NCBI GenBank assembly: GCA_039090855.1
Contig: CM077027.1
Coordinates: 102,900,424 to 102,964,423, forward strand
DNA length: 64,000 nucleotides
From: Macrothele yani
Lineage: Eukaryota > Arthropoda > Arachnida > Araneae > Macrothelidae
Reading direction: 5' to 3'
Shown here: positions 1-10,464 of the stretch, piece after piece
Layout of the letters: the number at the start of each line of letters is the position of its first letter
Position numbering within the stretch: position 1 is the stretch's first letter
Translations under genes and position numbers: made by a program
Notes under the pieces: model-generated
Told to the model about the DNA's origin: nothing
Seen by the model: the letters and a program-made list of their open reading frames with translations, nothing else
Databases searched by the model: none

Positions 1-210
1 CTGACCTCAATCCCATCGAGCACATTTGTGATGCCACCGAGAGAAATGTTCGAGGCTCTGACTCCTCCATCAAATCTTCGCGAACTGTGGGAGCTTGTTC
101 AGGGGTCGTGGATCCGTATGGCTTCCCAACGATTCCGGTGTCTTGTCGAGTCCATGCCGAGACGAATCGCCGCCGTCATCAGGGCGAAAGGTGATGCTAC
201 ACGTTACTAG
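1..210 (+). pseudogene. Tc1-like transposase, 3' end, frameshifted
   Basis: This is the tail of a Tc1/mariner-superfamily transposase cut by the window edge. The block around the third catalytic acidic residue (DLNPIEHI, followed by C where W is usual) is read at bases 4-40. The reading frame then shifts, and the typical family C-terminus (LVESMPRRIAAVIRAKG) is read in another frame up to the TAG at 208-210. The break and the W-to-C change mark it as inactive. The N-terminal DNA-binding part and the first two catalytic residues would lie left of base 1. Confidence 0.75.
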
Positions 211-453
211 ACAGGTGTCTCTAATTCAATTGCTCTTCAGTGTATATGAAATAAAATATATTTGTAAATTCGATAGTATCTGCATTTGCGGCCGATGTAC
301 AATTTTGCCTCTAGACGACAAAGTTGTACATCGGAAAATAACCTGAAAGCAAGGTTAATCGTTGTCACATTTTGGACTTCCCAACGCAGAAAGAATTTTT
401 TAATAATAGTTGCAAAGATATGGTGCCTACAGACGGATGAACGGATAAAGGCA
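211..453. other. No feature recognised
   Basis: AT-rich sequence with no coding or repeat signature I can support. A terminal inverted repeat for the adjoining Tc1 is not evident. Confidence 0.5.
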
Positions 454-460
454 CGTACAT

Positions 461-676
461 TTTTTTTTTGATTGGAGGTTTAACGACCACCGTGAGCAAC
501 TCAATGGGCTATAAGCAGTCTCCCGTCCGTAATTTAAGGTCACTGGTTCCTGGGAAGGGAGAGAGCCAGTGCCGTAAGGCAAACACAACATCCATGCCTC
601 ACCGGGATTCGAACCCGGACCGCGTTCGGACGAACGATCAGAGGCCATCGCTTAGACCACTGCGCCACCGGGGCGG
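461..676 (-). mobile_element. tRNA-derived SINE, full length
   Basis: On the minus strand the element starts with a tRNA-like head: A box TGGCGCAGTGGTCTAAGC, then B box GGTTCGAATCC. A ~120-nt body ends in GTTAAACCTCCAATC plus an A tail, seen as the T run at 461-469. CGTACAT flanks both ends (454-460 and 677-683), a target-site duplication. It belongs to the main SINE family of this window. The tRNA-like head would supply an internal RNA polymerase III promoter, and movement would depend on a LINE reverse transcriptase. Confidence 0.85.
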
Positions 677-683
677 CGTACAT

Positions 684-1128
684 TTTTTTACAAAAGACTT
701 GGGTGAAAACGCATATTTGTCCGTGTCCCTTCTCTCCGGAGTAAGTCGCTCTCCCAACTGAGCTACGCGGACAGAATGTCTCGCTGCAGATTTGTCTTCT
801 TGACACGTGTTTTCATCTCTGTAGTACGTCACATCACCTCCCTGTTAACATTTTTTTTTTGAAGCAAAGTAGGAATTTTACATTAATCCCAAACAATGTG
901 GGGAACAAACATCACATATTTTTCGAAGAATCCAACAGCCAGTGGATACATTTTCCACAATCGAGCTCTAATGTGAAAACAAACGTTTGTCTGAGACGAG
1001 CAACGAACCCGTGTCCTCTCCGTCCGTAGTAAGACACTCTCCGAACTAAGCTACGCGGATAGAATGTCTCGCTGCAGATTTGTCGTCTTGACACATGTTT
1101 TCACCTCTGTAGTACGTCGTACGTCACA
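684..1128 (-). mobile_element. Degenerate TRIM-like LTR element with tRNA-like LTRs
   Basis: Two direct copies of a ~150-170 bp segment (about 684-833 and 961-1128) bracket ~130 bp. On the minus strand each begins TGTGACGTAC, carries the block ending GCAGCGAGACATTCT, then a tRNA 5' half (CGCGTAGCTCAGTTGGGAGAGC in the left copy, here interrupted only for description: A box TAGCTCAGTTGG). The right copy also keeps a B-box-like GGTTCGTTGC. A purine stretch, GGGAGGTGA, precedes the downstream copy, as a polypurine tract should. The LTR start matches the better TRIMs at 9365 and 34793, but the body differs. No primer binding site is clear. The left end is obscured by the neighbouring SINE. Confidence 0.6.
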
Positions 1129-1555
1129 TATCCTAAAAATAAAATTTCTTAGGTACTGGTGTATGGGCATTGGTATTTCTATCAAACAGCATTTAAGTAC
1201 AACCACTGTAAAAAAAACTTTAGACACCTCTTTTTGTAAAAAAAAAAAAAAAAAAAGAACAAAGATGAAAGGATGGAAAATAAAAATAAAGTCCCTCCGA
1301 CGAAGGCCCTCTTCGTTCTTTTGTATCATCGGCTTAATGCAACTTCCGAAATGTATGTACCAACTCCCAATCGCGTGGCTTAAGCGCAGTCGGCCATCCG
1401 CACACCGAGTATTCCTAATAAAAGACAAATTTTTGACCAATTTAGGATCGAAATTGTTGAATCATGAGAGGAGAGCTTTTTCTAAACTCTGTAGTTTCCG
1501 TATGAAAATGGAATACTCATTCTTACTCATCTCTGCTCCATATGCGTACTCCTTT
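1129..1555. other. Low-complexity AT-rich DNA
   Basis: Contains an A run at ~1239-1256 and pyrimidine stretches. A 192-codon open frame crosses this stretch but is lysine/serine/phenylalanine-rich low complexity with no family resemblance, so I do not call it a gene. Confidence 0.5.
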
Positions 1556-2090
1556 TTCTTCTTTTCTTTTCTCTCTGCAACAAACTTTTATTTTTCTAGA
1601 TACAGTCCGAATGCTAACAATAAAATCATTATCGAACAATAAATGTACTGGATTTTGGGGGAATCTTTGTTAGCGAAATATCATTTGAGAGTGTTTTGTT
1701 CTAAGGTGAACAAGTGGAAAGCTTTATCAAGCGTTGTAAAACGAAATCAAGATGGCAGCGATTATAGTATGCTGCCTCACAGCTGCAAATGAAATATGGT
1801 CAGTATCCTGCAAATTTTATTTTACCGTACCTATTGACTGTTTTTTTTATCAATTCATTTAATCTCGGAGTTCGGTATTTTTAATATTGGCCATTTCGAA
1901 ACGATTATTTTTTGTCCAATTTGGAGTGTGCAAATGATAACTTAATCCTTTTTTCTACCTATACGGACTGATTTTAGATACAATACTATATAATAGCAGA
2001 TCCGCGAACTTCGCTCTGATACGCGGTAACTGTGGTCGGCGTCTTTTGTGTGTCCATGTTGTTGATAATCGATATCTGTTATTTTTTACT

Positions 2091-2142
2091 CCAGCGAACG
2101 TATTTAGAATAAAGTAACTTTGTTCTAAATAAGTTCGTTGGG
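2091..2142. repeat. Near-perfect palindrome, 26-bp arms
   Basis: The two halves around ~2116 are reverse complements with about four mismatches; the core reads ATTTAGAATAAAGT then ACTTTGTTCTAAAT. It lies in duplication copy 1 at a point where copy 2 has different sequence, so it may be a small foldback insertion. Confidence 0.6.
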
Positions 2143-2762
2143 GTAAACGACGTAACAAGCGGACTATGTGGTCGCTAAAAGCCACACTTTCCGAGTGGAC
2201 CCAAATTGCTCTCTGAACTTCTAAATCTTGTAATTCGTTCCCTTGAACAGTTTAATAAGCCAGTCACGATCTTTGCTATATGAAAGGATTAAAAGAAATT
2301 ACTACAGTCGATATGGAATATGTTCATTATTATTCAAAAGAAAGAGATGATGTAATGCGGCGCTCAAAAGCAATAACGAAGTTTGCTTTGTTAAGGGTGG
2401 GGAAGGTCAGATAAAGAGAGGAACTTCAGAAGAGCCAAAGAAGAAAGCCGATACTAAACTACAGACAGAAGGGTTAAAAGTGGTAATGAGAAAGACACAG
2501 AGGAGAAATATGGGGAATAAAAATCTGCGAATGTGAATTAAGACAGTGTGTTAAATGGCTTTGTGAATAAAAGAAAAACGTGAAGGAAGAATCTCCTATA
2601 AAGGAAACAACCACCAACTTTCCATAATTTCTACGATTTAATTGTTTCCAATCGGGATGTAATAATGAAAGAAACAGGAAGCAATTTTTCACGCTTATTA
2701 TTGTAAAGGAAGTTTGTTTTCTCGTGTTCTGATACCTAAATGCACCTCAGTCTTTCTCAGCT

Positions 2763-3637
2763 TGTTACGTACCGCTGAGGTGATGAGAGAGTCAAAACGG
2801 CAAGTTGCAGAGATAAGCCAAGGTCCGTGTGGTTTATTTGGGAGAGTAACTGGCTCCGGTGCGAGGAGATGTGGATTCGAATCCCACCATCGGCAGAAAG
2901 ACCTCATTTTCAGAGAGAGTTATGTAGAGGATTTCAGGAAGGCTGTGTCTGCCCACGGTCTTGAACAACCCTTAGAAATAGAAAGCTATGAGATTTGGGC
3001 TAGAGTGCCCGATAGGAAAATCACACGGAAGCGAGGCAGAAAGACGTCGTTATTTATAACCAGGCGGGGGGAGAGTACCCGGAGTGCGACGAATTAACGT
3101 GCCCATCCGACGCGCGGCGGACATTTAGGGTTTCGAGTATTTGCACTGGCCTGGGATCGATCCTGAGACTTTTCCGTGGCAGTAAGAAACGCTGATCATT
3201 AGGCCATCCGCAACCAGGCTTAATTTTCCAATTGGCGCCAGAAATCATGAATGAATCTTCTGGCCGTTAAGTTCGAAACTAATGTGTTATTCTTCTTCCA
3301 CACACCGTCTGGAATTAATGAGAATTCCTTCTTCTACGTTTCGAAAAATGCGTAATGTTTCTCCCACACTTTGTCTAGAATCTATCAGAATTCTTTCTTC
3401 TACAGTAAGCTCCTCCAGGCGTAGTTTGCGGTTCACCCGGAAACTTATGATTCCGTCCCTGTCCTATCTCAAGGGGGTGATACACGTGACGTACCACTGT
3501 GGTGACGGACGAGTCAAAACGGCAAATTGCAGCGATAAGCCAAAGTCGGGTTAGTTCAGTCTGGAGAATAACTGGCTTCGGGGGGGGGGGCTGCAGCAAG
3601 GAGACGTGGGTTTGAATCTCACCACCTGCAAAAAGGG
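2763..3637 (+). mobile_element. TRIM-like LTR element with tRNA-like LTR (third LTR type)
   Basis: The 5' LTR starts TGTTACGTACC at 2763. A tRNA-like segment follows at ~2840-2890 with B box GATTCGAATCC, and a second tRNA-like stretch lies on the minus strand at ~3145-3215. A primer-binding-site-like ATTGGCGCCAGAA is at 3231. A polypurine tract AAGGGGGTGA (3471-3480) precedes the 3' LTR copy (from 3485, CGTGACGTACC, again with a B-box-like GGTTTGAATC at ~3608). The 3' LTR is truncated near 3637, where LINE remnants begin. The paralogue at 61870-62640 has the better primer site TGGCGCCTGAAC. Confidence 0.55.
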
Positions 3638-3695
3638 CTTAATTTTTCACAAGCAATTATCCGTCCACTGTTGCACGAAGCATCCCTAAAGGATC

Positions 3696-5100
3696 TTGTT
3701 TGCCCCCCCCCCCGTGCCATGGGTCTCGTGCTTTTTTGGGGCGCTACTTAATAACAGCCACCGCCTATCTACAGTCATCCACTGTGGTCACCTGTCCGGT
3801 CCATCTCCACTTCATTTGTTTAATGTGCTTGATATTAATGGTCTCTTCATCACTTTCATGTACTTGATAATTAAAGGCTTTATTAAGGCTCCAAGTGTTT
3901 CCTTCATTCTTCAGCTTGGCCCCCCACTGTGCCATGGATTTTGTTCTTTCTTGGAGGGGGCTACTTAATATCAGCCACCGTCCATCTACCATCATCCACT
4001 GTGGTCATCTCTGTTTGGTCCATCTCCAATTCATCAGTTTCCTGTGTTTAATAATTACTGGCTTTGGCTGCTGTGTTAGATCTGATCTAGGAGTTAGTTT
4101 TCCTGTACATCAGTATTAAAACCCATCACGGATCTTTTTTTTTTTTTTTTTTTTTTTGGAGGTTTAACGACCACCGTGTGGGCTATAAGCAGTCGCCCGT
4201 CCCTAATTTAGGGTCACTGGTTCCAGGGAAGGGAGAGAGCCAGTGCCGTAAGACAAACACAACATCCATGCCTCACCGGGATTCGAGCCCGTACCCCTTT
4301 CGGACGAATGATTAGAGGCCATCGCTTAGACCACTGCGCCACCGCGGCCATGGATCTTTCCATTGTGCTTTGTGTTACTTCCTGGGTTAATGTCCAAGTC
4401 TTATATGTAGCCTTGCGGAGGAGGCTGTTATTCTTAAATATTTTATATAATGTACTCTCAGACTTATCACCCCTTTCATTTCGTTGTTCATCTTTATTTG
4501 ACATACGAAGTAGATATGCATAAATCTATCTCTGTAATTTGTGTGGCACCCAGATTGATCTGTTTATGATGTGTACATTGATTGAACATGATCGTTTTTC
4601 CCAGATTGATTTTCAGTGCGTAGTTGGAACAGACCATTCCACACAATTTCTATATCCCGAGGTGACACCCTGCAATAAGAATATAATCATCATCAAATAT
4701 CAGGTGACTAAGTCGTGTGCTATTGACTTTTATTCCCTTATGGTCCCAGTTTCAGTACATGGAAAACGTTATCACACTAGCAGTCAATGATTTTTGAAAA
4801 CTTGTACCTACTTGCTTGTGATGCCTCTTTTGATGGCACTCGTTCATTTACAAGAATTCCTGCAGTTGAACTGGTATACATAAATTTCATAATAACAATA
4901 CATGTTTCATATTTTTCTTGAGGTTTGAAAGCTCCAGTAATGGCTCAGTTCTCAGGAGGTCAAAAGTCTTTTCAAATTCCACACATGCCAAACTTAAAGA
5001 TCAATGGTACCCCTAAATTTCTCCGATGCGTTGTTGAAGTGAGAGGTGACGATACAGAATGCTGTAATTATTTACAAAAGTCTGTTTGTCGATAGGTAGA
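3696..5100 (-). pseudogene. Decayed RTE-like LINE fragments
   Basis: On the minus strand, short broken frames resemble the C-terminus of RTE-type LINE proteins, e.g. IKQMKWRWTGQVTTVDD (about 3770-3840), comparable to the conserved block in the better LINE at 13383-16344. Further right are traces such as IKTWTLTQE (about 4375) and reverse-transcriptase-like snippets. The C-terminal block occurs twice in tandem (3690-3860 and 3895-4080). Nothing is intact. Parallel fragments lie at 62815-64000. Confidence 0.5.
4138..4348 (-). mobile_element. tRNA-derived SINE with a matching empty site
   Basis: Same family as 461-676: minus-strand A box and B box (GGCTCGAATCC variant), family body and poly-A seen as a T run. 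The target duplication is CAYGGATCTTT at 4127-4137 and 4349-4359. Copy 2 of the duplication reads straight through the same site (CATGGATCTTT at 63049-63059) without the SINE, which dates insertion after the duplication. Confidence 0.9.
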
Positions 5101-5284
5101 TGAAAGCCCATTACTGTTATTCCGTTCGTTATTACGTTTTAAACTTATGCACAACTCATAGCAAACTAATTGGTCTATAGTTTTTTTATATTTTGCCTAA
5201 TTCCTTTTTTACGTATAAGAAAAATTGAAGAGTTTTGGAATTTTTTTCGTTTCAAAAGCAAAGACTGAAAGAGGCAGTTACATC

Positions 5285-7392
5285 TCATATTAACGTCCTT
5301 GTGTATTCTTCATTTCATGGTTCCACCGCATTGTTTGTATTTACGACTTAGTACTGAAGACTGTATTATGTAAAACTCTTCGGAAAGCGCATAAAGGCGA
5401 TGTCGCTAATAACCAAATCCTCAGAGAAACGAATTTGTATGAAGCAAAATAGTGGAAGACGTAATATCTCAAGCTTAACAGATTAGCAAAACAATACAAA
5501 TGGCTAAGATAGCACTTAATAGATGTAGAAAAAGCAGTGGAGAGAACACGGAGGGTAATGAATCAGCTATTTTCATTTGCTTGCTTCCTGTTTTTACCCC
5601 AGTATGACTTGACTGACTGCTAGTCACAGCCCAAAAGGAAAAAAAAAGAACTAATGAGAGGTTAGATGTAACGTTCAGTACGGAAAGAATAACAAGAAGC
5701 AATCGAAATTTGCCTTAGTGGAAATTCAGTAAAAACTGGAAGCTAAAAAGGCAGTATACGTTATTACTCTTATCACGGTAAATTAAATAATTAAAACGGT
5801 CCAAAATATATCGTAAAGGTTATCATACTAACATGTCTTGCACTTCTTAAAAACAAATTGACATTCCTAAGTTTCACCACCCCACCTGGCTTTTTAATTT
5901 AAAAAACGGCTGAACAAAACAGGAGGAAAAGCAAACAATGTTTTCGTCGCCGCCCAGTGATGTTTTCTCAATATACACCAGTGAATATCTTTCGTGAGCG
6001 AGAAAGAATTTTTTTCAGTCATGGCAGTATGAAGCGAGCAATAATAAACAGCATTAGATCAGGGAACATTCATAGCATTTTGTTTTTATCTTGGGACTTT
6101 TACTAAAAAAAAAGGAGTTACAGAGGAATGGAAGACTTTTATCTCATATAGAACCTGCTTATGGACTTTACTTTTTCAGTTTTTAATCAAATGCCAGATT
6201 AGTAAAAGTGAAAGGAAGGACGGTAGTAGTAAAATAAAAAAAGGACGGTCTTCTTTTCTTTTTGTCAGAATGACAAAGGTTTTCCCTCTTCTTGCAATTA
6301 GCTAAAATATTGCAGGTTGTATTTGTAACTAGAAAAAAAAAGAAAAGGAAATTACATAAAAAAAAATCGGGTTTGAAAAATTATTTTGAGTCAACTTTGA
6401 ACTGTAATGTTAAGGTCTTAATGAAAATATGAACAATCAGACTATCGGAGAGGAGTGCAGACGCTACCGTACGTTACATAACGTGAGAAGAATTGGAACA
6501 TACAGCATTTTATTTAGTAATTTTACTTCGATATGCTTTACTCTGCACTTCAAAATACTTTCCTGACACTGTCTTGTTTCCCACTGTTCCCATAATGCTT
6601 TGCATACTGTTAAATCAGGTTAGAAATGTTTTTGTATTACATGTGATGGTATAAATCTGAGAATTTTTGTATGCATTTTTGTTTGACATCTGTATACCCA
6701 GTAGTTACAGACGTTTCAGGACGTACAAATAAAAGTTGAATCTTTATTATGTTTTAAGTGATTTTCCGCTCCAAGTAGAAACAATCTTGCTGGTATAGCA
6801 TTACGAAAAGGGCATTTCTTGTATACTTATTTTCGTTTAAGAAGAAACCAAATGTTGCACGACTTTGTGGTTCTGGAGTATCACATTTAAGTAAAACTTA
6901 TCGACAGACGCTCCCGATAGTAATTTTACCTTATAACCATCTGATGACAAATGATTAACATAGAAAGAAGCATTTATCTCAACAGCTTGTGCCACCGAAA
7001 CCTTCGTGATACTGAGGTAACAAAATTGCACAGTTTCGAAAAATCTTAGTATATTTCTCTTCGTCATTTACACTACTCTTTACTCTTCAAGACGGCAGCT
7101 TAATTGTTCTTACTTAGATCGCTTTTAAGAAATGATGTTAGAGTCATCTTTGAAGTTCATGGCTTCGAATTCAGTGCATCATGTATGGCAAGCAATGCTA
7201 TGTTAATAAATGTTCCATTTGAGTGATTTATTATTCCATCCGTTCAGTGCCGATATTATTCATATTTTGAATATTTATGCATTCTGGTTTCATCTATAAC
7301 GACATTAGAACGTGCACATTATCATCTATTTTTTTTATAATAATCCTCTTTTAATCATCATAGTATATTATAAATACTGTTTTATTTTCATT
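5285..7392. other. No gene recognised
   Basis: About 2.1 kb of AT-rich DNA with short A and T runs and stop codons in all frames. No transposon ends, tRNA-like sequence or tandem repeats that I can support. Confidence 0.5.
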
Positions 7393-7394
7393 TA

Positions 7395-8814
7395 CACTGC
7401 TGGCCACCCAAAATGCAACACCAAGAAGGACACGAGATAGCAAAGCTAGATTTACTGGACACATAACAACAGATTCAAAGATGAAGCGATTGAGCTTACA
7501 GGCCCGTGCGACTTGCGGAACACGCAGACATCAATAGTTCGTGTGGCCCCCATGGCTGGAAATATCGGCTGCTACAAGCCGCGGCATCTAACGAAAGAGG
7601 ATTAGGACGTGGGCTTGGGGTATGTCGGTCCAGGCTGCTTCCACACGTTGCCACAGTTCATCAGGCGTAGCCGCGGGTGGTGCTTGCCGGGCCACTCGGT
7701 TGCCGATCAGTGACCAGACGTGTTCGATGGACGACATATCGGGAGAACAGGCTGGCCACGGCAGCAGTGACACCTGGTGGGCCATAAAGAATTGTTGCAC
7801 GATGCGCGCCACGTGCGGGCGCGCATTGACCTGTTTAAACGTGGCCGCTGGCAGGTCTTGCAAGTAAGGGAGGATTACAGGCTCCAAGACGTCAGAGATG
7901 TAGCGGTGGCTGTTGAGTGTACCGGCGATGCGTACCAAAATGTTTGTCAGTCCAGCGGGTGTCATATCCAATTGCGCCCCAAACCATAACGCTAGGCGAC
8001 GGACCGGTATGGCGGAGCATATTGCAGGCGTCCTACAGTCTCTCGCCGCGCTGCCGCCACACGCGGATCCGACCATCGTGGTGTTGCAGGCAAAAGTGGG
8101 ATTCGTCGGAGACGACAATGTAGTGCCATTCCGTAGTCCAGGTCCGGCATTCAACGGCCCACTGCCGCCGCACTCGCCGGTGGTGTAAGGTCAATGGTAA
8201 TCGGAGCAATGGGCGCCGTGCTACAAGTCCCCGCTTCTGCAGACGACGTCGAACGGTACGTGCTGACACAGGTTGTTGCGCAACACACCCTAATTTCTGC
8301 GCTAACGTTCGTGATGTGGCGGTACGAGCAGACAGTGCCCGCCGCACAACACGCCGGTTCTCTCGTTCGATGGTTTGCCGCGGCTGCGGCAATCGCTCAC
8401 GTGGGTACGTTCGTCCCTTCTTGCACCCACCGGATCCATACTCGCCTCACTGTGGCTGGATATCGTCCCACATGGGCGCCGATGTTTCTGTTCGATAAAC
8501 CGCTATCGCGATAAGCCACTTTTCGTCCTCTGTCAAACTCCGAAACGTGCTGGAATGACTGCCGTATTCTGCGACGAGGCTTCAGGAAGCTTCCCACGCA
8601 CAGGTCCGGCAGCACAACACACTTCCACTACTTACACCTCGCCTTCTGTGCACCCTTCTTATAGTGCTTCTCGGTGGCGTGCCGGGCGCATATGATTTGC
8701 ATATGTCCTGCAATGCTAATCGTTTGCATGTGCTCTCGCGGGCGACGCATGCTGAGAATTTCAAGCCAATCGGATGCTTCCTTCTTGGTGTTGCATTTTG
8801 GGTGGCCAGCAGTG
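7395..8814 (-). mobile_element. Complete Tc1-family transposon, inactive
   Basis: Bounded by inverted repeats starting CACTGCTGGCCACCCAAAAT (left at 7395; reverse complement ends at 8814) and by the TA dinucleotide expected for this superfamily (7393-7394 and 8815-8816). The 1420-bp length fits a single-gene Tc1 element. Its transposase gene, on the minus strand, is broken. Confidence 0.93.
7588..8615 (-). pseudogene. Tc1-like transposase (DD34E type), frameshifted
   Basis: Read right to left: a helix-turn-helix region (RDSGLSNRNIGAHVGRYPAT) at 8397-8615, then the second DNA-binding part and the first catalytic residue (VVSDESHF) at 8033-8392, then the rest to 7588. The segments lie in different frames, so at least two indels are present. 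The second catalytic aspartate, normally in a QDN motif, is valine here (KQVNARPH). The third acidic residue is kept (SPDMSSIEHVW). Lack of the second aspartate alone would abolish catalysis. Confidence 0.88.
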
Positions 8815-8816
8815 TA

Positions 8817-9360
8817 TGTGTTAACACCTCCAGACTATAGTATTTACTTGACCAGTGGGGTATATCATAATATTTTAATGCAAAGGAATTGGAAATTCAA
8901 CCTATCTGTAGGGGAATGAGCTTACAAGCTAATTTTCAAGTAAATCAAAGGGCATCTGTGTATAGAAATCAATGTACCGGATGAGTCAAATTGATGTATC
9001 CAACTACGAAGATTTAAGGAAGAAAATAATTTAAAACAGAGACTGCGGTTGCATTTTTTCGAAAGAAACAAATGTTTTCCTGCGTATACTGCAAAAGTAG
9101 TAGAAATGTTTGTCAGCCGAGCTCAGAGCTGCACATCGGCGCCCATATAGGAGCAAGAGGGGGGGGGGGGTCATTTGTCCTCCCCTATAAAATTAGGTCA
9201 TGCCCTTTCTGTCCTTGTAATGTGTTTCAGATATTTTCGTGATAACACTAATTCTATTTGCTGATTTTTCTGTCGAACTTCTGCCTATGCGTTTAAAAAA
9301 TAGAGAAAACTTTGGGAATTTACAGTAAAAAATAATCATGAACTTTCCCATTGCATATTG
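8817..9360. other. No gene recognised; short poly-G run
   Basis: AT-rich unannotated sequence with a run of ten or more G near 9161-9171. No element ends found. Confidence 0.5.
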
Positions 9361-9364
9361 GAGT

Positions 9365-9926
9365 TATAACGAAGTAAATTTCACCGAACCCGGGTCCCTT
9401 CATTCCGGAATAAGTCACTCTACCAATTGAGCTACGCGGACGTTCGTTCTGACTGATATCTGTCTTTATGTCGTGTGCGTCCTGCTGACATGCACGTCAC
9501 ATCTCCCCCCCCCCGAGAGAGGGCCGGGGGCATGGCCAACTGGTCAGCCGTGACCATGAATCGTAGCAGGCAGCCATACGCTGTAGAACGTGCACTTGAG
9601 AACTCCCAGTCAATCTGGTGTGTGGAATGCAACGTCACACACATTTATTTTTCGAAGCGCTGGAGAAGGGATTCTCTTATTTTCTCTCTCTCGCGGTGTG
9701 GAAAGAACATCACACCATTGCGAGATCTTGAACGGCCAGGTCATCCGGAAAGTTCGGGCGCCATTATAACGAAGTAAATTTCTCCGTCATTTTTGTCCAC
9801 GCCGGGGCTAGAACCCGGGTCCCCTCATTCCAGAATAAGTCACTCTACCAATTGAGCTACGCGGACGTTCGTTCCTACTGCTATCTGCCTTTATGTCGTG
9901 TGCGTCCTGCTGGCAGGTACGTCACA
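9365..9926 (-). mobile_element. TRIM with tRNA-like LTRs (minus orientation)
   Basis: A complete miniature LTR element. Target duplication GAGT lies at 9361-9364 and 9927-9930. On the minus strand the 5' LTR (9765-9926, 162 bp) begins TGTGACGTACC and ends TTCGTTATA. The primer binding site TGGCGCCCGAAC follows at 9752-9763. The internal region (9502-9764) has no coding capacity, and a G-rich polypurine tract (~9503-9514) precedes the 3' LTR (9365-9501, 137 bp, ~25 bp deleted around the B box). In the 5' LTR the tRNA-like segment has a paired acceptor stem (GTCCGCG with CGTGGAC), D arm and T arm (CCGGG with CCCGG), though the anticodon loop is irregular. Part of the internal region matches that of 34793-35287. 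Confidence 0.85.
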
Positions 9927-9930
9927 GAGT

Positions 9931-10464
9931 ACAGCGCACGTACGTAAAGTACGAGTAAATAAAAGTATGAAAGGCGAAGGAATGAAACATATATCATCCT
10001 CTGCAGCAACTAGGCACTACTACTGAAGAAGAATCTCTCGAAAATTTTCCCAGAAATTTGTCTTGCGAGTATTTTTCACCTTTTATGACCAGTTTAGTGA
10101 GCTCTAATTTTTCATGGCGCAAGTGACACAAGTATCTAAAATCATCAAAAGAATGGCAAAGAAATTTTTTTACGGTCCTCACATGCTGTCTAACTACATT
10201 TATCCATTTTATTTATTAGTTACTTGGGTCTTCTAGTTTCAAATAAAATTTCTGCGTGGAAAATGTGGTAAAAATTGTTAGATAACAAGAAGGCACAGGG
10301 AAATTTGCGTGTGGTTTTTGTATATGTTATTCGTAGTTGCAATTTCTGTTTGGCCCCTCCTGAAAATTAAGCTATGCGTGCCCATGGAGCTGCAATAAAA
10401 ATGGAGAATCAAAGGGGAAGGTGCTTTGTCTGTTGTACTTTCTACTGAATAGTGTACTGCTGTT
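9931..10464. other. No gene recognised
   Basis: AT-rich DNA with no identifiable element or conserved frame. Confidence 0.5.

Larger units (their letters stand above)
1556..5280 (+). repeat. Segmental duplication, copy 1
   Basis: Colinear with 60225-64000 in the same orientation. Matching landmarks include the GATGGCAGCGATTATAGTAT block (1751 and 60410), the GTAAAGGAAGTTTGTTTTCTC block (2704 and 61804), the TRIM-like element (2763 and 61870), the LINE remnants (from 3890 and 62815) and the CATGTTTCAT block (4900 and 63608). Divergence is substantial, with indels, so the event is old. Copy 1 has a SINE at 4138-4348 that copy 2 lacks. It could be a true segmental duplication or two members of one large dispersed repeat. 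Confidence 0.8.

Noticed and set aside
540..806. Open frames across SINE copies (also at 4214-4504 and 27568-27855)
   Set aside because: They recur because the SINE body happens to be open; the sequence is a tRNA-derived retroposon.
1064..1642. 192-codon plus-strand open frame
   Set aside because: Low-complexity Lys/Phe/Ser composition across an A run and a TRIM LTR; no family resemblance and no splice or start context.
1752..1800. Short ATG frame (MAAIIVCCLTAA) conserved in both duplication copies, followed by GTCAGT
   Set aside because: Conservation is no higher than surrounding duplicated sequence and no partner exon is visible; too weak to call.
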